A stretch of DNA of 64,000 nt from Hartmannibacter diazotrophicus (GCF_900231165.1 NZ_LT960614.1:804550-868549); one strand, 5' to 3'; counted from the first letter of the stretch, positions 8,175 to 17,541 are shown. Notes: generated by a model not told the origin, from the letters alone. Made by a program: numbers and translations.

Positions 8175-9379
8175 CAGAAACCCTCCTCGCCAACCCGCAG
8201 GTCCGGAGCCGCCCTGAATGTGGTTGAACTGATCGAAATGCCGGCCGTGTCCGTCTCGTGCAGGATCTCGATCCGGTCCTGGTCGAGCCGACAAAGGCTC
8301 ATGAAGCTGATGCGAAGAATGTCATCCGAAGCGAACGGCCCGATGGCTTCGGTCAACCCGACAGCTTCAACGCCTTCGTCATAGATCGACGTGGCGGCGA
8401 TTTCGCGGAACATGGTCGACCCATCAACCATGAAGAAGCAGAGCGCCGAGCGGTTGGAGTCATCGGCATTCGCCAAGCCGATCTCACGGATGTAGAGCAC
8501 TGTCGTCGAGGCGCTGACGGGAGCAGCCAACGTGATGTCATTGTAGAAGCTCGGCATCCAGATCGGTGTCAGGCGGCCTTGTAGATGGTAGATGAGGCCC
8601 AGGAAGGCCGCGTATTCGGCGCGACCGTTCAGCACCCAACGGCGCTTGCTCGATGGGAATGCGATGCCGGCCGTGTCGTTGAGCGCGGGCAGGGAAACCG
8701 CATTGTTGAGTTCGTCGACAAGCCTGGCGTATGCCGTGCTGCTCTTTTCACCCTCGTCTGGCTCATCGAGCAGAACGAGGGTGTCGTTCCAGATCGGCGA
8801 CAGAGCGATTGCGGGGACCAGGGGGGTAGGCTCCATCATCTCAGTCGAAATGGTCGCCGCGGATGCGGCGTCCGTAAGGCGCTCGACATCGGGTTGCTGA
8901 AGCAGGCGGGCCTTGCGGACCGGAAATACGAGAGAGCCGTCAATGACCGTGACAGGGGCCGGCGCAGCCAATGTGATCGTAGATGCACCGAGTGCCGCGA
9001 TTTCCGCGAGAAACTGTGTGCCGTCATCGCCGAGCACGAACACGACTTCACCGATGGACAGCCTATTCGCAGCCAAGTCATTGCTCTGCAGGATGCTCAT
9101 GCCGGCCGCCGTGTTACCGCTGACGGCATAGGCTTCATGCCAGATCGGCAGGTAGAAGGCAGCGCTTCCATGGCTCAGGAGGAAGTTGGCAAAGCGCTGA
9201 CGCTCGACTCCGGACACGACGATATCGAACTCGACTTGGCGGCGCGGGTAGCGTCTGACGGCATATCGCTGCTCGGCCCCTTTGGTTGAGGCCAGAACGC
9301 CTGTCATCCACTCGAACGCCTCCTTGACCGGGTTACCCCAGTCCGCCTCGAACACGAAGATTGGAAGGTCGTCAATCAT
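8174..9379 (-). CDS. Distal tail protein, unrecognised family
   Basis: A 401-residue protein immediately downstream of the tape measure with shared boundary base 9379. Two parts look alike: an N-terminal unit with RRYPRRQVEFDIVVSG and FYLPIWHEA, and a C-terminal unit with SKRRWVLNGRAEYAAFLGLIYHLQGRLTPIWMPSF. This suggests an internal duplication of a beta-rich tail-tip domain, as in distal tail (Dit) proteins. Position is that of lambda gpM/gpL. Family not recognised with certainty. Confidence 0.65.
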   Translation of the reverse strand: MIDDLPIFVFEADWGNPVKEAFEWMTGVLASTKGAEQRYAVRRYPRRQVEFDIVVSGVERQRFANFLLSHGSAAFYLPIWHEAYAVSGNTAAGMSILQSNDLAANRLSIGEVVFVLGDDGTQFLAEIAALGASTITLAAPAPVTVIDGSLVFPVRKARLLQQPDVERLTDAASAATISTEMMEPTPLVPAIALSPIWNDTLVLLDEPDEGEKSSTAYARLVDELNNAVSLPALNDTAGIAFPSSKRRWVLNGRAEYAAFLGLIYHLQGRLTPIWMPSFYNDITLAAPVSASTTVLYIREIGLANADDSNRSALCFFMVDGSTMFREIAATSIYDEGVEAVGLTEAIGPFASDDILRISFMSLCRLDQDRIEILHETDTAGISISSTTFRAAPDLRVGEEGF

Positions 9380-12300
9380 TACGACACCAGGCGCTTGAGC
9401 AGCGCTTTGTTCTTGGTGAGGACCGACATCACAGCCTTCTCACCTTGCGCACTTTCGACCATGGATTTCGCAAACTCGGGATCGAGCGTGACGATGTTGC
9501 GGATGGCCTGGATGCCGCCACCGCCTTGGGCTTGTGACGGGCCAATGTTATCGGAATGGCGTGGGTCGTTCTTGGTCAGCACTTCCTCGCCCGTCTGAAG
9601 CACGGCCGGCACTTCGCCGGGGCCGAGCCCGACCTTGCCACCCGTGTGATACCGGACCGCATCCCTGAACATGCTGATCGGCAGCACCCGTGACGAATTG
9701 CCGATACCGATCGTATTCGTTCCAACCTTGCCTCCTGTGTGACCTGTTGGAACGGTGCCGCCCAGAGCCTTGGCCGCTGTGCCAATGGGACCGCCGAACC
9801 CCGCCAAAGCATTCAGGATCGCCTGCTTGAGGATCATCACAGCGATTTCACGCAGGAAGTCGGCGGCGAACTGAAGGAATGCGGAACCGAGAGCCTGAAA
9901 GGCGTTCGCACCATTGGCGACCGCCTGAGCGAAATTCTCGAATGCTCCGACAAGTCCGTCAGCGAATGAGCCAACCAGTCGCTCGCTCTGCGTCGCGGTC
10001 AGCCCGAGAGCATTCGTCTTCTGCTCGATAACCTCGATGCGCTGGCCGGCTGTCTTGGCTTTCTCGGCCAGCGCATCGAGCGTCATCAGTTTTGCTGCTG
10101 CGCCAGAACCGCCGATCTCTTCCCACATGGCCCGCGCATTCTCGATCGCCGCCAGCAACTGGCTGTTGATTTCGAGAATCTGGTTCTTGAGCTGTTCGGT
10201 GTTGTCGGTATTCCCGGTGTCATAGGCCTGCTTAAACTGAGCGATGAGCGCGTTGCGCTTCGTTTCGAGCGCCTGCGCCTGAGCCAGTGCGGCATTGGCC
10301 TCCTTCGTGGCATCACGACCATCACGCTTCGCCTTGACGAGTTCGTACTCGGCAGCCGCAGCAGCCTTGATCTGCGCGACCTGCTCGGCGGTCAGCTCGT
10401 ATTCGGCTTCCTTCGCCCGGCGCTGTTCCTGCGACAGGCGCTTCTGGATGAAACCTTCCTTGGAGAGGTTGCCGGCGTTGGCGTTCTCGTCCTCCTGAAG
10501 CTGGAGGCGGTTTTCGAGTTCCTTGTTGTAATCCTTCGCCTTCTCGGCGCGCTTGGCGTCGATATCGGCGATCTCTTTGTTGATGGCCGCCTCTTCCCGC
10601 GACAGGCCAACCTTCTGCTGCGCCCAGGCGATGACTTCCTCGACCGTCTTGCCGGACAGGACGGAGGAGTTCGCAGCGACGGCATCAGCGCTCAGGACAT
10701 CGGAGGCCTGCGTTCCGCGATTGGCCGACAGCACCTTGACGGCGCCGTTCGGGCCGAGAAAATGCGCGAGATAGAGATTGGCGTCGGTGACCGCTGCGCC
10801 AGCGTCCTTGAGGATCTTGGCGTTCTCCTGAACATAGAGCGCGATCATCTCACGAGAGATTTTCTCGCTCTTGCGCAGTTCCAGGATTGCCGCATCCGTC
10901 ATCGACTGAGCGCGGTCAGGGAAGTTCTCCTTGAACAGCTTCAGCCATGTCTCTTCGATGAACTGACCTACCCCCGTTGCGGTCGAGTTCTTGTTCTTGG
11001 CGTAGGGGTTGCCACCGCTTTCCGCGCCGATAATCGCGTCGACGATGCCGCTCGAACTGTCGATGGAGTTTTCCAGGATGGCCGCAGAAGCGCGATTGTA
11101 GCGCTCGGTGATGATGCGCACCTGGTCGAGCGAACGAGCGAGTTTGACCGCATCCTGATACTGCTTGTTGAGGCCATCCAGCTCTTCGATACGCTTCAAC
11201 TCGTCGGCGATGCTCGGCACGAGTTTGTCCATCTCGTGCAAGGCTTCCACGAGGCGCCGGGCGTCCTCGGCAGCCATCTTGCGGAAAGCCGTCGAGGCAT
11301 CATCCGTTGCGGTCGTCAGCGTCTGGATCGTCGTTCCGGTACGCTGCAGGATCTCTGTCACACGGTCGCTTGTGTCACCAAGCTCCTTCGCCGTGAGCGC
11401 TGCCGCGCCAAGCTGTTGCTCGGCCTCTTTCGCATTGCGGCCGGACTCAAGTAGCTGCTCGGCCCATTGGCGCACGCCGTCGCTATCGATGGCGTCGTAG
11501 AGGGATTCGATCTGCGCAACGTAATCCCTGGCCGTGAGCTTGCCGTTGATGAACGCTGTCCGGATGTCCCGCAACTGGGTGACAAGCTGGCGCTGCTCGG
11601 AGCTGCCGCGGCGGATCGAATTGAAGGAGAAAAAATCGCCTCCCGAAATGCCGGACACCGTCTTTTTGATGTCCTCGAACCGCTTCTCCATCTGGCGCAG
11701 GTTCGCCACAGCCTGGTCAAGCGTGACGTTCTCGATCGCCTTGGCCCACTCCTCGGTCTTTCCGCGAACCTTGTCGTAGGCCTTCACGACCTCATCCATG
11801 ATCCGCTTATGCTCGTCGATCGCCGATGTCGTGTCATCGATCTTCGTGAGCCAAGAGCCGATCGCCAACGTCACGCCGGTCAGAATGAGACCGGGCAGCC
11901 CGCCGATAGCGGTCCAGAGAATGCGGAATGTGCCGGCAGCCAGTGCCGCGACAGACTGGAGGCTTGCGATGGCAATCCGAAGCGCGAGGAAACGCCCACC
12001 AGCCGTGCCCGCAACGACCGTCGCCACGCGCAACTGAGCATTGATGGCGGCCAGTGCTCCCGTGCCGGACCGCAGCGTGCCGACAAGGGTATTCCATCTG
12101 ACGCGAGCCGCTTCGACGGTCGATGCCCACGTGAACAGGCTACGGTTCGTCGCCACCGTCTGCGCCGCTGTCGCCCGCAGCGCTGTGACGAGGTTCGAGA
12201 GCCCTTGCGCGGCCTTGATCGTTGCAATGACGGCGAGGACTTTGGCGAGGTCGTCCGCATAGGGGAGAAGGGTGACAATCCCATCCGTCAGATGACCGAG

Positions 12301-14508
12301 AACGGCGCCCAGACCGAGGAAGAAATCCCGACCTTCACGGCTGCGGAATTGCTCATTGAGTTTGCGCAGGCCATTGGTGAATGACTCAAGAAAGCCACCA
12401 TCGGCCACGCGCTTCTGCGCCTCGAAGACATTGTTATCGAAGCGTCCGATTTCGGCGGTCGTCTGCTCGATCGAGGCGGCGAGCTGCGGTCCGAATTCCT
12501 TGTTCAGCTGGTCGGCAAACTTGAGCAGTGTGCTCTGGTTGGCAAAAACCTCACCCTTGCGCAGCATGTCGTCGAGTTGCGCGGTCGAGACGCCGATCGC
12601 CTTGGCGAACAGGCTGAAGGCACCGGGCAGGCGGTCGCCCATCTGGCGGCGCAGTTCTTCGGAACTGACCTTGCCCTTCGAGATCATCTGTTCAAGGGCA
12701 AGGAACGTGCCCTCAAGCTGATCGATCGAAAGCTTGTTGACGCGGCCGGCTTCGGCCACGCTCAGGAAGATCTTGCGCGTCGCATCGGATGTAAAATTCG
12801 CGGTCTTCGCTGCGACGGCGAATTTGGTGTACTGGTCGCTGAGAATGCCGAAGGAAATGCCGAGCCGGTCGGCGTTCTGTTGCAGGAAGTCCAGTTCCTG
12901 AGAGATGCGGGCCGTATCGCGCTCGAACACCACGCCCAGGCGGCTTTGAGCGCCTTCAATCTCCTGAAAGGCGTTGACCACACCACCGACATTCTGCAGC
13001 GCGCTCTGCAGTCCGATATAGGCGGCGGCAATCGACAGCACCTGACCACGCAGGCGCTGGAACAGGGAAAGTGACTGCCTCGAGTCAGAGTAGAAGCCAT
13101 TGAACGCCGAGCGGAGGCGGTTTGCACTTTGCGTCGCCTGATCGGAAGCTCCGGCCGCGGACTTGACGGCAGGCGCCATGGCCTTGATCGGGGGGAGCGC
13201 AGCCAGTGTAGCGCCGCGAAGCCGCTGCTGCGCTTCAGCCCCCTGATTAGCGGCGCGGGTTTGAGCAGCCAGTGCGCGGACCTGGGCGTTGGCCGACTTC
13301 TGCTGTTCCGTTGCCGTGGCGGCCAGGAATTTCGTGATGCTCGATTGCGTCGCCGAGGTCTTGCGCAGAGCGATCGAGTTCTGTTCGTAGGCCTTTGCGG
13401 CAAGCTGTGCTTTTGCCTGCGCCTTGCCGAGGGCGTCGCCGAGCGCTTCGGTCGGAACCTCGGCGGCCTTCATTTCGGCGGCAAGGCGGCGAACCTCGGC
13501 CTGCGCCTCGACATAGGTGCGCCGCGATTCCAGAAGCCCGCGCCGGTCAGTCGCGACGGGCGCCACCGTCGAACTGTTCAGTGTTTCAAGCTGCGCCTTG
13601 ACGCGCGCCGTCTCGGCAGCCGTTCGCGCGAGCGCCTTCCCGACATCGCCCTGGCTGGCGGCAAAACCGGCCACTGCCGTGGACGCCCTCTCGGCAACCG
13701 CGGCAAGCTGCGAATATTCGTCCCTCGCCTTCGTGAGGGCGTCCCGGCTGACCTTGAGTTGGGTATTCTGTTTCTGCGTCGCGTCACCGAATTCCCGCTC
13801 GACGCGGGCGGCCACAGTCAGGCGCGGTTTCAGTTCGGCGAGAGCGGTCGAGGACCGGTCAATTTCGGCGGTATATTCGCGAACCGCCGCAGCGGCCTTC
13901 TCCTGGCGCCGCTGCGCCTGCTCCAGCTCCGTATTAATGAACACACCGGCCGACGCCCGAGCCGACGACTGTGGCGCACCGGAATCGAGGCCTACGCCCT
14001 TCGTCGCGCGTTGACCCTTGATCACCGCGTTGTTGTAGGCCTCCTGCGCTCGTTGGGCCTTGGTCAGGGCACTGTCGGCTTGCCGCAGTTCTCGGTTGGC
14101 CTCGGCGCGGGCTTTCGTGGCGTCCTTGTTCGCAGCCTCTTCCGCAGCGATCTGCGCGCGCAGCCTGACGAGTTTCTGTTGGGCCGACTGCGATTCACGG
14201 GCGAGACGGGCAAGTTCGCCCGCCGACTGCTCGACAGAGCCTTTGAGGGACTTGACTGCCGCCGTGGCGGCACCGAGTTCATCGCCAATCTGCTTGAAAG
14301 CGTTGAGAGCCTTGCTCTGGCGGGCGAGCGAGCCGAGCGCCGTGCCGAGTTCGCCAATGACCGAGTTTGTCTTCTTGGCCTCTCCGCCCGTCTCCTTGGT
14401 CGCAGAAACGAAATCCTCGAAGGCACTGGTGATCGTATCCAGCGCCTTCGAGGCTGCGTCTCTCGCTTTGACGATGAGTTCGACTTCGTTCTGCCGTTTA
14501 GCCACCAC
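9379..14508 (-). CDS. Tape measure protein with embedded lytic transglycosylase-like domain
   Basis: 1709 residues. The first 470 or so are long helical, A/E/K/R/Q-rich coiled coil. A conserved tape-measure core follows (LQSALQNVGGVVNAFQEIEG through KGKVSSEELRRQMGDRLPGAF, about residues 495-680). Hydrophobic segments occur near residue 860 (AGTFRILWTAIGGLPGLIL). About residues 1155-1300 look like a goose-type/SLT lysozyme: AIIGAESGGNPYAKNKNS, GVGQFIEETW, YLAHFLGPNGAVKVL. This would let the tail open peptidoglycan. Start is GTG 14508, overlapping the end of the frameshifted chaperone. A gene of this length predicts a long tail. Confidence 0.9.
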   Translation of the reverse strand: MVAKRQNEVELIVKARDAASKALDTITSAFEDFVSATKETGGEAKKTNSVIGELGTALGSLARQSKALNAFKQIGDELGAATAAVKSLKGSVEQSAGELARLARESQSAQQKLVRLRAQIAAEEAANKDATKARAEANRELRQADSALTKAQRAQEAYNNAVIKGQRATKGVGLDSGAPQSSARASAGVFINTELEQAQRRQEKAAAAVREYTAEIDRSSTALAELKPRLTVAARVEREFGDATQKQNTQLKVSRDALTKARDEYSQLAAVAERASTAVAGFAASQGDVGKALARTAAETARVKAQLETLNSSTVAPVATDRRGLLESRRTYVEAQAEVRRLAAEMKAAEVPTEALGDALGKAQAKAQLAAKAYEQNSIALRKTSATQSSITKFLAATATEQQKSANAQVRALAAQTRAANQGAEAQQRLRGATLAALPPIKAMAPAVKSAAGASDQATQSANRLRSAFNGFYSDSRQSLSLFQRLRGQVLSIAAAYIGLQSALQNVGGVVNAFQEIEGAQSRLGVVFERDTARISQELDFLQQNADRLGISFGILSDQYTKFAVAAKTANFTSDATRKIFLSVAEAGRVNKLSIDQLEGTFLALEQMISKGKVSSEELRRQMGDRLPGAFSLFAKAIGVSTAQLDDMLRKGEVFANQSTLLKFADQLNKEFGPQLAASIEQTTAEIGRFDNNVFEAQKRVADGGFLESFTNGLRKLNEQFRSREGRDFFLGLGAVLGHLTDGIVTLLPYADDLAKVLAVIATIKAAQGLSNLVTALRATAAQTVATNRSLFTWASTVEAARVRWNTLVGTLRSGTGALAAINAQLRVATVVAGTAGGRFLALRIAIASLQSVAALAAGTFRILWTAIGGLPGLILTGVTLAIGSWLTKIDDTTSAIDEHKRIMDEVVKAYDKVRGKTEEWAKAIENVTLDQAVANLRQMEKRFEDIKKTVSGISGGDFFSFNSIRRGSSEQRQLVTQLRDIRTAFINGKLTARDYVAQIESLYDAIDSDGVRQWAEQLLESGRNAKEAEQQLGAAALTAKELGDTSDRVTEILQRTGTTIQTLTTATDDASTAFRKMAAEDARRLVEALHEMDKLVPSIADELKRIEELDGLNKQYQDAVKLARSLDQVRIITERYNRASAAILENSIDSSSGIVDAIIGAESGGNPYAKNKNSTATGVGQFIEETWLKLFKENFPDRAQSMTDAAILELRKSEKISREMIALYVQENAKILKDAGAAVTDANLYLAHFLGPNGAVKVLSANRGTQASDVLSADAVAANSSVLSGKTVEEVIAWAQQKVGLSREEAAINKEIADIDAKRAEKAKDYNKELENRLQLQEDENANAGNLSKEGFIQKRLSQEQRRAKEAEYELTAEQVAQIKAAAAAEYELVKAKRDGRDATKEANAALAQAQALETKRNALIAQFKQAYDTGNTDNTEQLKNQILEINSQLLAAIENARAMWEEIGGSGAAAKLMTLDALAEKAKTAGQRIEVIEQKTNALGLTATQSERLVGSFADGLVGAFENFAQAVANGANAFQALGSAFLQFAADFLREIAVMILKQAILNALAGFGGPIGTAAKALGGTVPTGHTGGKVGTNTIGIGNSSRVLPISMFRDAVRYHTGGKVGLGPGEVPAVLQTGEEVLTKNDPRHSDNIGPSQAQGGGGIQAIRNIVTLDPEFAKSMVESAQGEKAVMSVLTKNKALLKRLVS

Positions 14509-14788
14509 CGAGTTCCTTGAGCAGTCTGGTCAGTTTCTCGTTGGCCGAACGGCCCTTGTCTTTTGCCCAAATCGCTGCGGCGATCGACGAAATCACCGCA
14601 TGGGTCAGCGTCGCCTCGCTAGCCAGCTGTCGGTTGGCTCGTTCAACAATTAGTTGATATTCCTCCCAAACCTCGGCGACGGTGTAGGACTTGGCGTCCT
14701 GGTGTCCGTGTGCCAGCAGATGGCTGACCTGCGCGCGCAGACCCCGGACGAACTCGATCAGGTCTGGCGCTTCTTGGTTGCCTTTGCC
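14498..14788 (-). CDS. -1 frameshift extension of the tail assembly chaperone (lambda T-like)
   Basis: In the frame one base behind the upstream chaperone there is an open region of about 95 codons that has no ATG near its beginning. It reads ...GNQEAPDLIEFVRGLRAQ, then AEVWEEYQLIVERANRQLAS and ends KLTRLLKELGGG at the stop 14500-14498. This fits the lambda G-GT arrangement, where ribosomes slip back one base shortly before the G stop codon and make a longer GT protein that coats the tape measure. A GGCAAAG at 14788-14782 is the best slippery candidate. It overlaps the tape measure start. Confidence 0.65.
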   Translation of the reverse strand, partial: GKGNQEAPDLIEFVRGLRAQVSHLLAHGHQDAKSYTVAEVWEEYQLIVERANRQLASEATLTHAVISSIAAAIWAKDKGRSANEKLTRLLKELGGG

Positions 14789-15192
14789 AGACCGTCCGCG
14801 TTTTGCGCCAGGCGCGTGACGGTCCGCATGAAATTTTCGAAACCACCGCTCATCGCGAAGGACAGGCGGCCGATCGCCTCAAGGGCTGCCACCTGCACAT
14901 CGATCGGCAGGTTCTGCGCTCCCTCGACGTTCTCCGGTTCATCGGCCGCCATGGCGATGATCATCGCCATGGCGGCCGGAAACTTGCTGATGAATTCCAA
15001 GGCCATGCCCTCGACCGTCGCATCGGTCAGAAGCTTGGCGTCTCGGCCGGTGAACTTGTCGTAGATCGCACGGGCTTCGTTGGTGTAGGCCGAAACGAAC
15101 GCCATGATGTGGGGCGTCGTAAGACCATGAACCTCGACGGACCCGCCGTCGAATGAGATGGTTTCGATTTTCAGGGTGTGATTGATAGCCAC
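14758..15192 (-). CDS. Tail assembly chaperone (lambda G-like)
   Basis: A 144-residue protein, MAINHTLKIETISFDGGSVE, with GTG at 15192 preferred because AAGGAG lies eight bases upstream; a TTG two codons earlier is possible. It lies between the tail tube and tape measure genes, the position of lambda gpG and its relatives. The C-terminus (RLAQNADGLAKATKKRQT) is lysine-rich and is where a -1 shift would join it to the following frame. It should bind the tape measure while the tail tube polymerises. Confidence 0.75.
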   Translation of the reverse strand: MAINHTLKIETISFDGGSVEVHGLTTPHIMAFVSAYTNEARAIYDKFTGRDAKLLTDATVEGMALEFISKFPAAMAMIIAMAADEPENVEGAQNLPIDVQVAALEAIGRLSFAMSGGFENFMRTVTRLAQNADGLAKATKKRQT

Positions 15193-15221
15193 GCTCAAAC
15201 TCCTTCAGTGGCTGACGACCG

Positions 15222-16019
15222 TCAGGCCGGCACGTAGGGCAGACCGTTGAGGTAGATGGCTTCGAGATTGCCCTTGCGCAGGATGTCCAGTGTGAATGGA
15301 ATCTGCTGCCAGTCGTCGCCCTTGAGGTTGTAGTCACCATTCGGCGCCAGCGTGACGTGAGGCATCGTGAACACGCGGTCAGGACCGGTGGCGTTCCTGG
15401 TGATGAACTTCAGCGCGCCCTCGACCTTCTCCGAGCCCGACAGCACCCGGTCGTAGGACGAGGCCGTGACGGTGTAGTCGACCTCAAGGTTGGTCCCTTC
15501 GGTGATGGCGCCGCCTTCGACGATCGTCAGATGGCCGCGTTCACCGTCGAGCACGTAGTCATCGCCTGCCGTGAAGGTGACCGGGGTCGGCGTGGTGTCG
15601 TCATTCACGACAAATCCACTGGCCGCGATATTCAGGTCACCGATCGGATTGCTGGCACTTTCGCCGAGCTGATAGGTGCGGCCGGGAATGGCATCCGGGA
15701 TCGAGAAGCCGGTGACGGCGCCGCCCGCCTGCGCAACGGTCTCCTTGCCGGCAGCCGAGAAGAAGAAATAGCTGAGGTTGTCGAGATCGATCTCGTCCGC
15801 GACCATCTGACCGGTGCGGTTGACTTCGAGCGTGATCGACAGATCCTTCTCACGAATGCCGCGGTCCGAGTTGTAGTGGTCCTGCGCCTGCGACTCGATG
15901 GTGAGGCCGAACTCGGGCGTGTTGCCGAGGTAGCGATACCCTTCCGGCGTCTGCGTGCCGTCCTTGAAACGCCCGAAGAGCACTTCGCCACGGCCAAGGA
16001 CATAGTTTTCCGAACCCAT
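15222..16019 (-). CDS. Major tail tube protein (lambda V-position)
   Basis: A 265-residue protein starting MGSENYVLGRGEVLFGRF, with ATG at 16019 and AGGAG eight bases upstream; an in-frame GTG at 16046 is further away. It lies between the gpU-like terminator and the chaperone, the tail tube position. Key blocks are YRYLGNTPEFGL, GRTYQLGE, VEGALKFITRNATG and LKGDDWQQIPFTLDI. A clear paralogue is encoded at 3680-4597. A TCAAC-type motif lies upstream. Confidence 0.85.
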   Translation of the reverse strand: MGSENYVLGRGEVLFGRFKDGTQTPEGYRYLGNTPEFGLTIESQAQDHYNSDRGIREKDLSITLEVNRTGQMVADEIDLDNLSYFFFSAAGKETVAQAGGAVTGFSIPDAIPGRTYQLGESASNPIGDLNIAASGFVVNDDTTPTPVTFTAGDDYVLDGERGHLTIVEGGAITEGTNLEVDYTVTASSYDRVLSGSEKVEGALKFITRNATGPDRVFTMPHVTLAPNGDYNLKGDDWQQIPFTLDILRKGNLEAIYLNGLPYVPA

Positions 16020-16035
16020 GTCATCCACTCCTGCT

Positions 16036-16062
16036 TGAATAGTCACGATTTAGTTGAACACT
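16036..16062 (-). promoter_or_regulatory. TCAAC-type motif upstream of the tail tube gene
   Basis: Coding-strand text GTGTTCAACTAAATCGTGAC, about 40 bases before the ATG at 16019. It matches the shared prophage motif (TTCAAC-Y-AAATAGTGAA) at most positions and sits in the short gap after the gpU-like stop codon. Confidence 0.5.
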
Positions 16063-16063
16063 T

Positions 16064-16585
16064 TTACCCGAACGGATCGCTGATGTCTTCCACGATCTTC
16101 AGCGTCAGGCGCGTCCAGAAATACGCCTTGTTGGATATCTCATCGGCAGGACGCACGATCGGACTCCCGATGAGGATGCCCTCCACACGGTTCTTCATAT
16201 CCCGCTTGTTCATACCGAGCGGATCAAAGCCCCGTTCCGGGGCCTGCGCCTTGCGGCCGGCCTCGATCGCGAGGCGGCGGCACACTTCGGCCGCAAGGGT
16301 ATGTGCTGGATCCGTGGGATTGTTCGGGTCGTCCTTCACGAACCCTTGGATTAACATCTCCCATTCGCGCGCCATCGCACTGGCTGCAACAGGGGTTGGC
16401 AAGTCCCGATGCTCGGTGTGCGGTTCGAGAATGCTGACCATCGTCACTGGGTCAGTTGAGCCGAATATGGAGCGGCCCCGAAAGACGGACGCCGACAGAT
16501 CGTTCACATACCCGTTGTCTGGAGTAATCTCCTGGAGGACAGCAGTGAGCGCCTTGGCGGCGCGCAGGCGAAACGGGTCGGTCAC
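16064..16585 (-). CDS. Tail terminator-like protein (lambda U-position)
   Basis: A 173-residue protein, MTDPFRLRAAKALTAVLQEI, starting with GTG at 16585 that overlaps the stop of the Z-like gene (GTGA). By position it is the lambda gpU equivalent, which stops tube growth and joins tail to head. The text TLKIVEDISDPFG at the end and the central DKRDMKN-like helical stretch give no independent family signature that I recognise. Confidence 0.65.
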   Translation of the reverse strand: MTDPFRLRAAKALTAVLQEITPDNGYVNDLSASVFRGRSIFGSTDPVTMVSILEPHTEHRDLPTPVAASAMAREWEMLIQGFVKDDPNNPTDPAHTLAAEVCRRLAIEAGRKAQAPERGFDPLGMNKRDMKNRVEGILIGSPIVRPADEISNKAYFWTRLTLKIVEDISDPFG

Positions 16586-17166
16586 AGGTCCAACTCCAGC
16601 AGCCGCGTGAACTCGTTCGTCATGAACGCTTCCACGTCATCACGGATCATTTCGCGCGTTTGGTTGAAAACCTCGGCCACGTCCGGGCCGTACAAAAGGT
16701 AGAGATTTTCGGCAATTTGCTTGGCGCCCAACGACGGACGACGACCGCTCTTCGTCCGGAGAGCCAGACCGATGTTGCCATTCTTCAGCCTGATCGCGAA
16801 AGCGCCGGGCATCCGCTTGGCAATTCCCGGATCGACCTCTACCGTGACACCGCCGCGTGTTCCGGGCTTCGCGCCGCCGACGACAAAACGCGCCAGTGAT
16901 GTAGGGCGGTCGCGCCCGGTGATCTTTGCCGTCAAATCGGTGCTGTCGGCAAACTTCGTGATCGAGAGACGGCCATTGTTACCGGTCAGATACCCGCGGG
17001 GAAACCTGATCTGCTGTTCCATCGACCGCGCCGCAAGTGACTGCGCGCGCCGGGTTGCCGCATTGACCGCAAGCTTGGCGGTCTTCAAGACCTTGTCGTC
17101 GAGCTGACTGATATCCGAAAGACCTGTCAGCCCCTCGATCGCCACGGCAAAGTAGTCGGCAGGCAT
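16582..17166 (-). CDS. Minor tail protein Z-like
   Basis: A 194-residue protein, MPADYFAVAIEGLTGLSDIS. It has the feel of the prophage minor tail protein Z family: a helical AVNAATRRAQSLAARSMEQQI, then RFPRGYLTG, and later LYLLYGPDVAEVFNQTREMI. It sits between the FII-like and U-like genes with four-base overlaps, matching lambda order Z then U. Role: head-tail junction assembly. Confidence 0.75.
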   Translation of the reverse strand: MPADYFAVAIEGLTGLSDISQLDDKVLKTAKLAVNAATRRAQSLAARSMEQQIRFPRGYLTGNNGRLSITKFADSTDLTAKITGRDRPTSLARFVVGGAKPGTRGGVTVEVDPGIAKRMPGAFAIRLKNGNIGLALRTKSGRRPSLGAKQIAENLYLLYGPDVAEVFNQTREMIRDDVEAFMTNEFTRLLELDL

Positions 17167-17541
17167 TCAGGCACCCTCCGGAACCGGCAGCCCGGCAAGT
17201 TCGCTGCCAAGGAGGCGCGTTGCCGTGGCCGTGATCGTCAAACCGTCCGGCTCGCTCACCACGGCAAGTCGGTAAGCTTCATCCGTGCTGATGGAAATGA
17301 CGGCGTTGCGGGCAGGTACGGGAATCTCGGAGCGCATGAAGAGGATCTTCGGCTCGACTTCCTCGCGCTCGGCGAAATCGCTTGAGGCGATCAGCCCGCC
17401 GATAGCGTTGAATTTCGAATGAACGCGCACATAGCAGTCAACCGGATCGGAACCGGGCAGCGCGATATAGAGCGCGCGGACCTTCAAGTGTTCATGAATG
17501 TCCGCGCGAGCCCTGCTCTTTATGTCGCGAAACGACGCCAA
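17167..17541 (-). CDS. Head-tail joining protein (lambda FII-position)
   Basis: A 124-residue protein with the start TTG at 17541 directly abutting the upstream TAA stop; there is no better start before residue 60. Text: MASFRDIKSRARADIHEHLK, YVRVHSKFNAIGG, EPKILFMRSEIPVPARNA. It lies between the FI-like and Z-like genes, which is the FII position. The head-tail connector role is inferred from position and length (lambda FII is 117 residues). Confidence 0.7.
   Translation of the reverse strand: MASFRDIKSRARADIHEHLKVRALYIALPGSDPVDCYVRVHSKFNAIGGLIASSDFAEREEVEPKILFMRSEIPVPARNAVISISTDEAYRLAVVSEPDGLTITATATRLLGSELAGLPVPEGA

Noticed and set aside
13129-14520. 463-codon plus-strand frame opposite the tape measure gene
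   Set aside because: Shadow of the GC-rich, alanine-rich coding frame on the minus strand; no family similarity or ribosome site.
14645-14660. TCAACTAATTGTTGA near 14650 as another copy of the prophage TCAAC motif
   Set aside because: It lies inside the chaperone extension coding for EYQLIVE and is not near a start codon; similarity may be chance.
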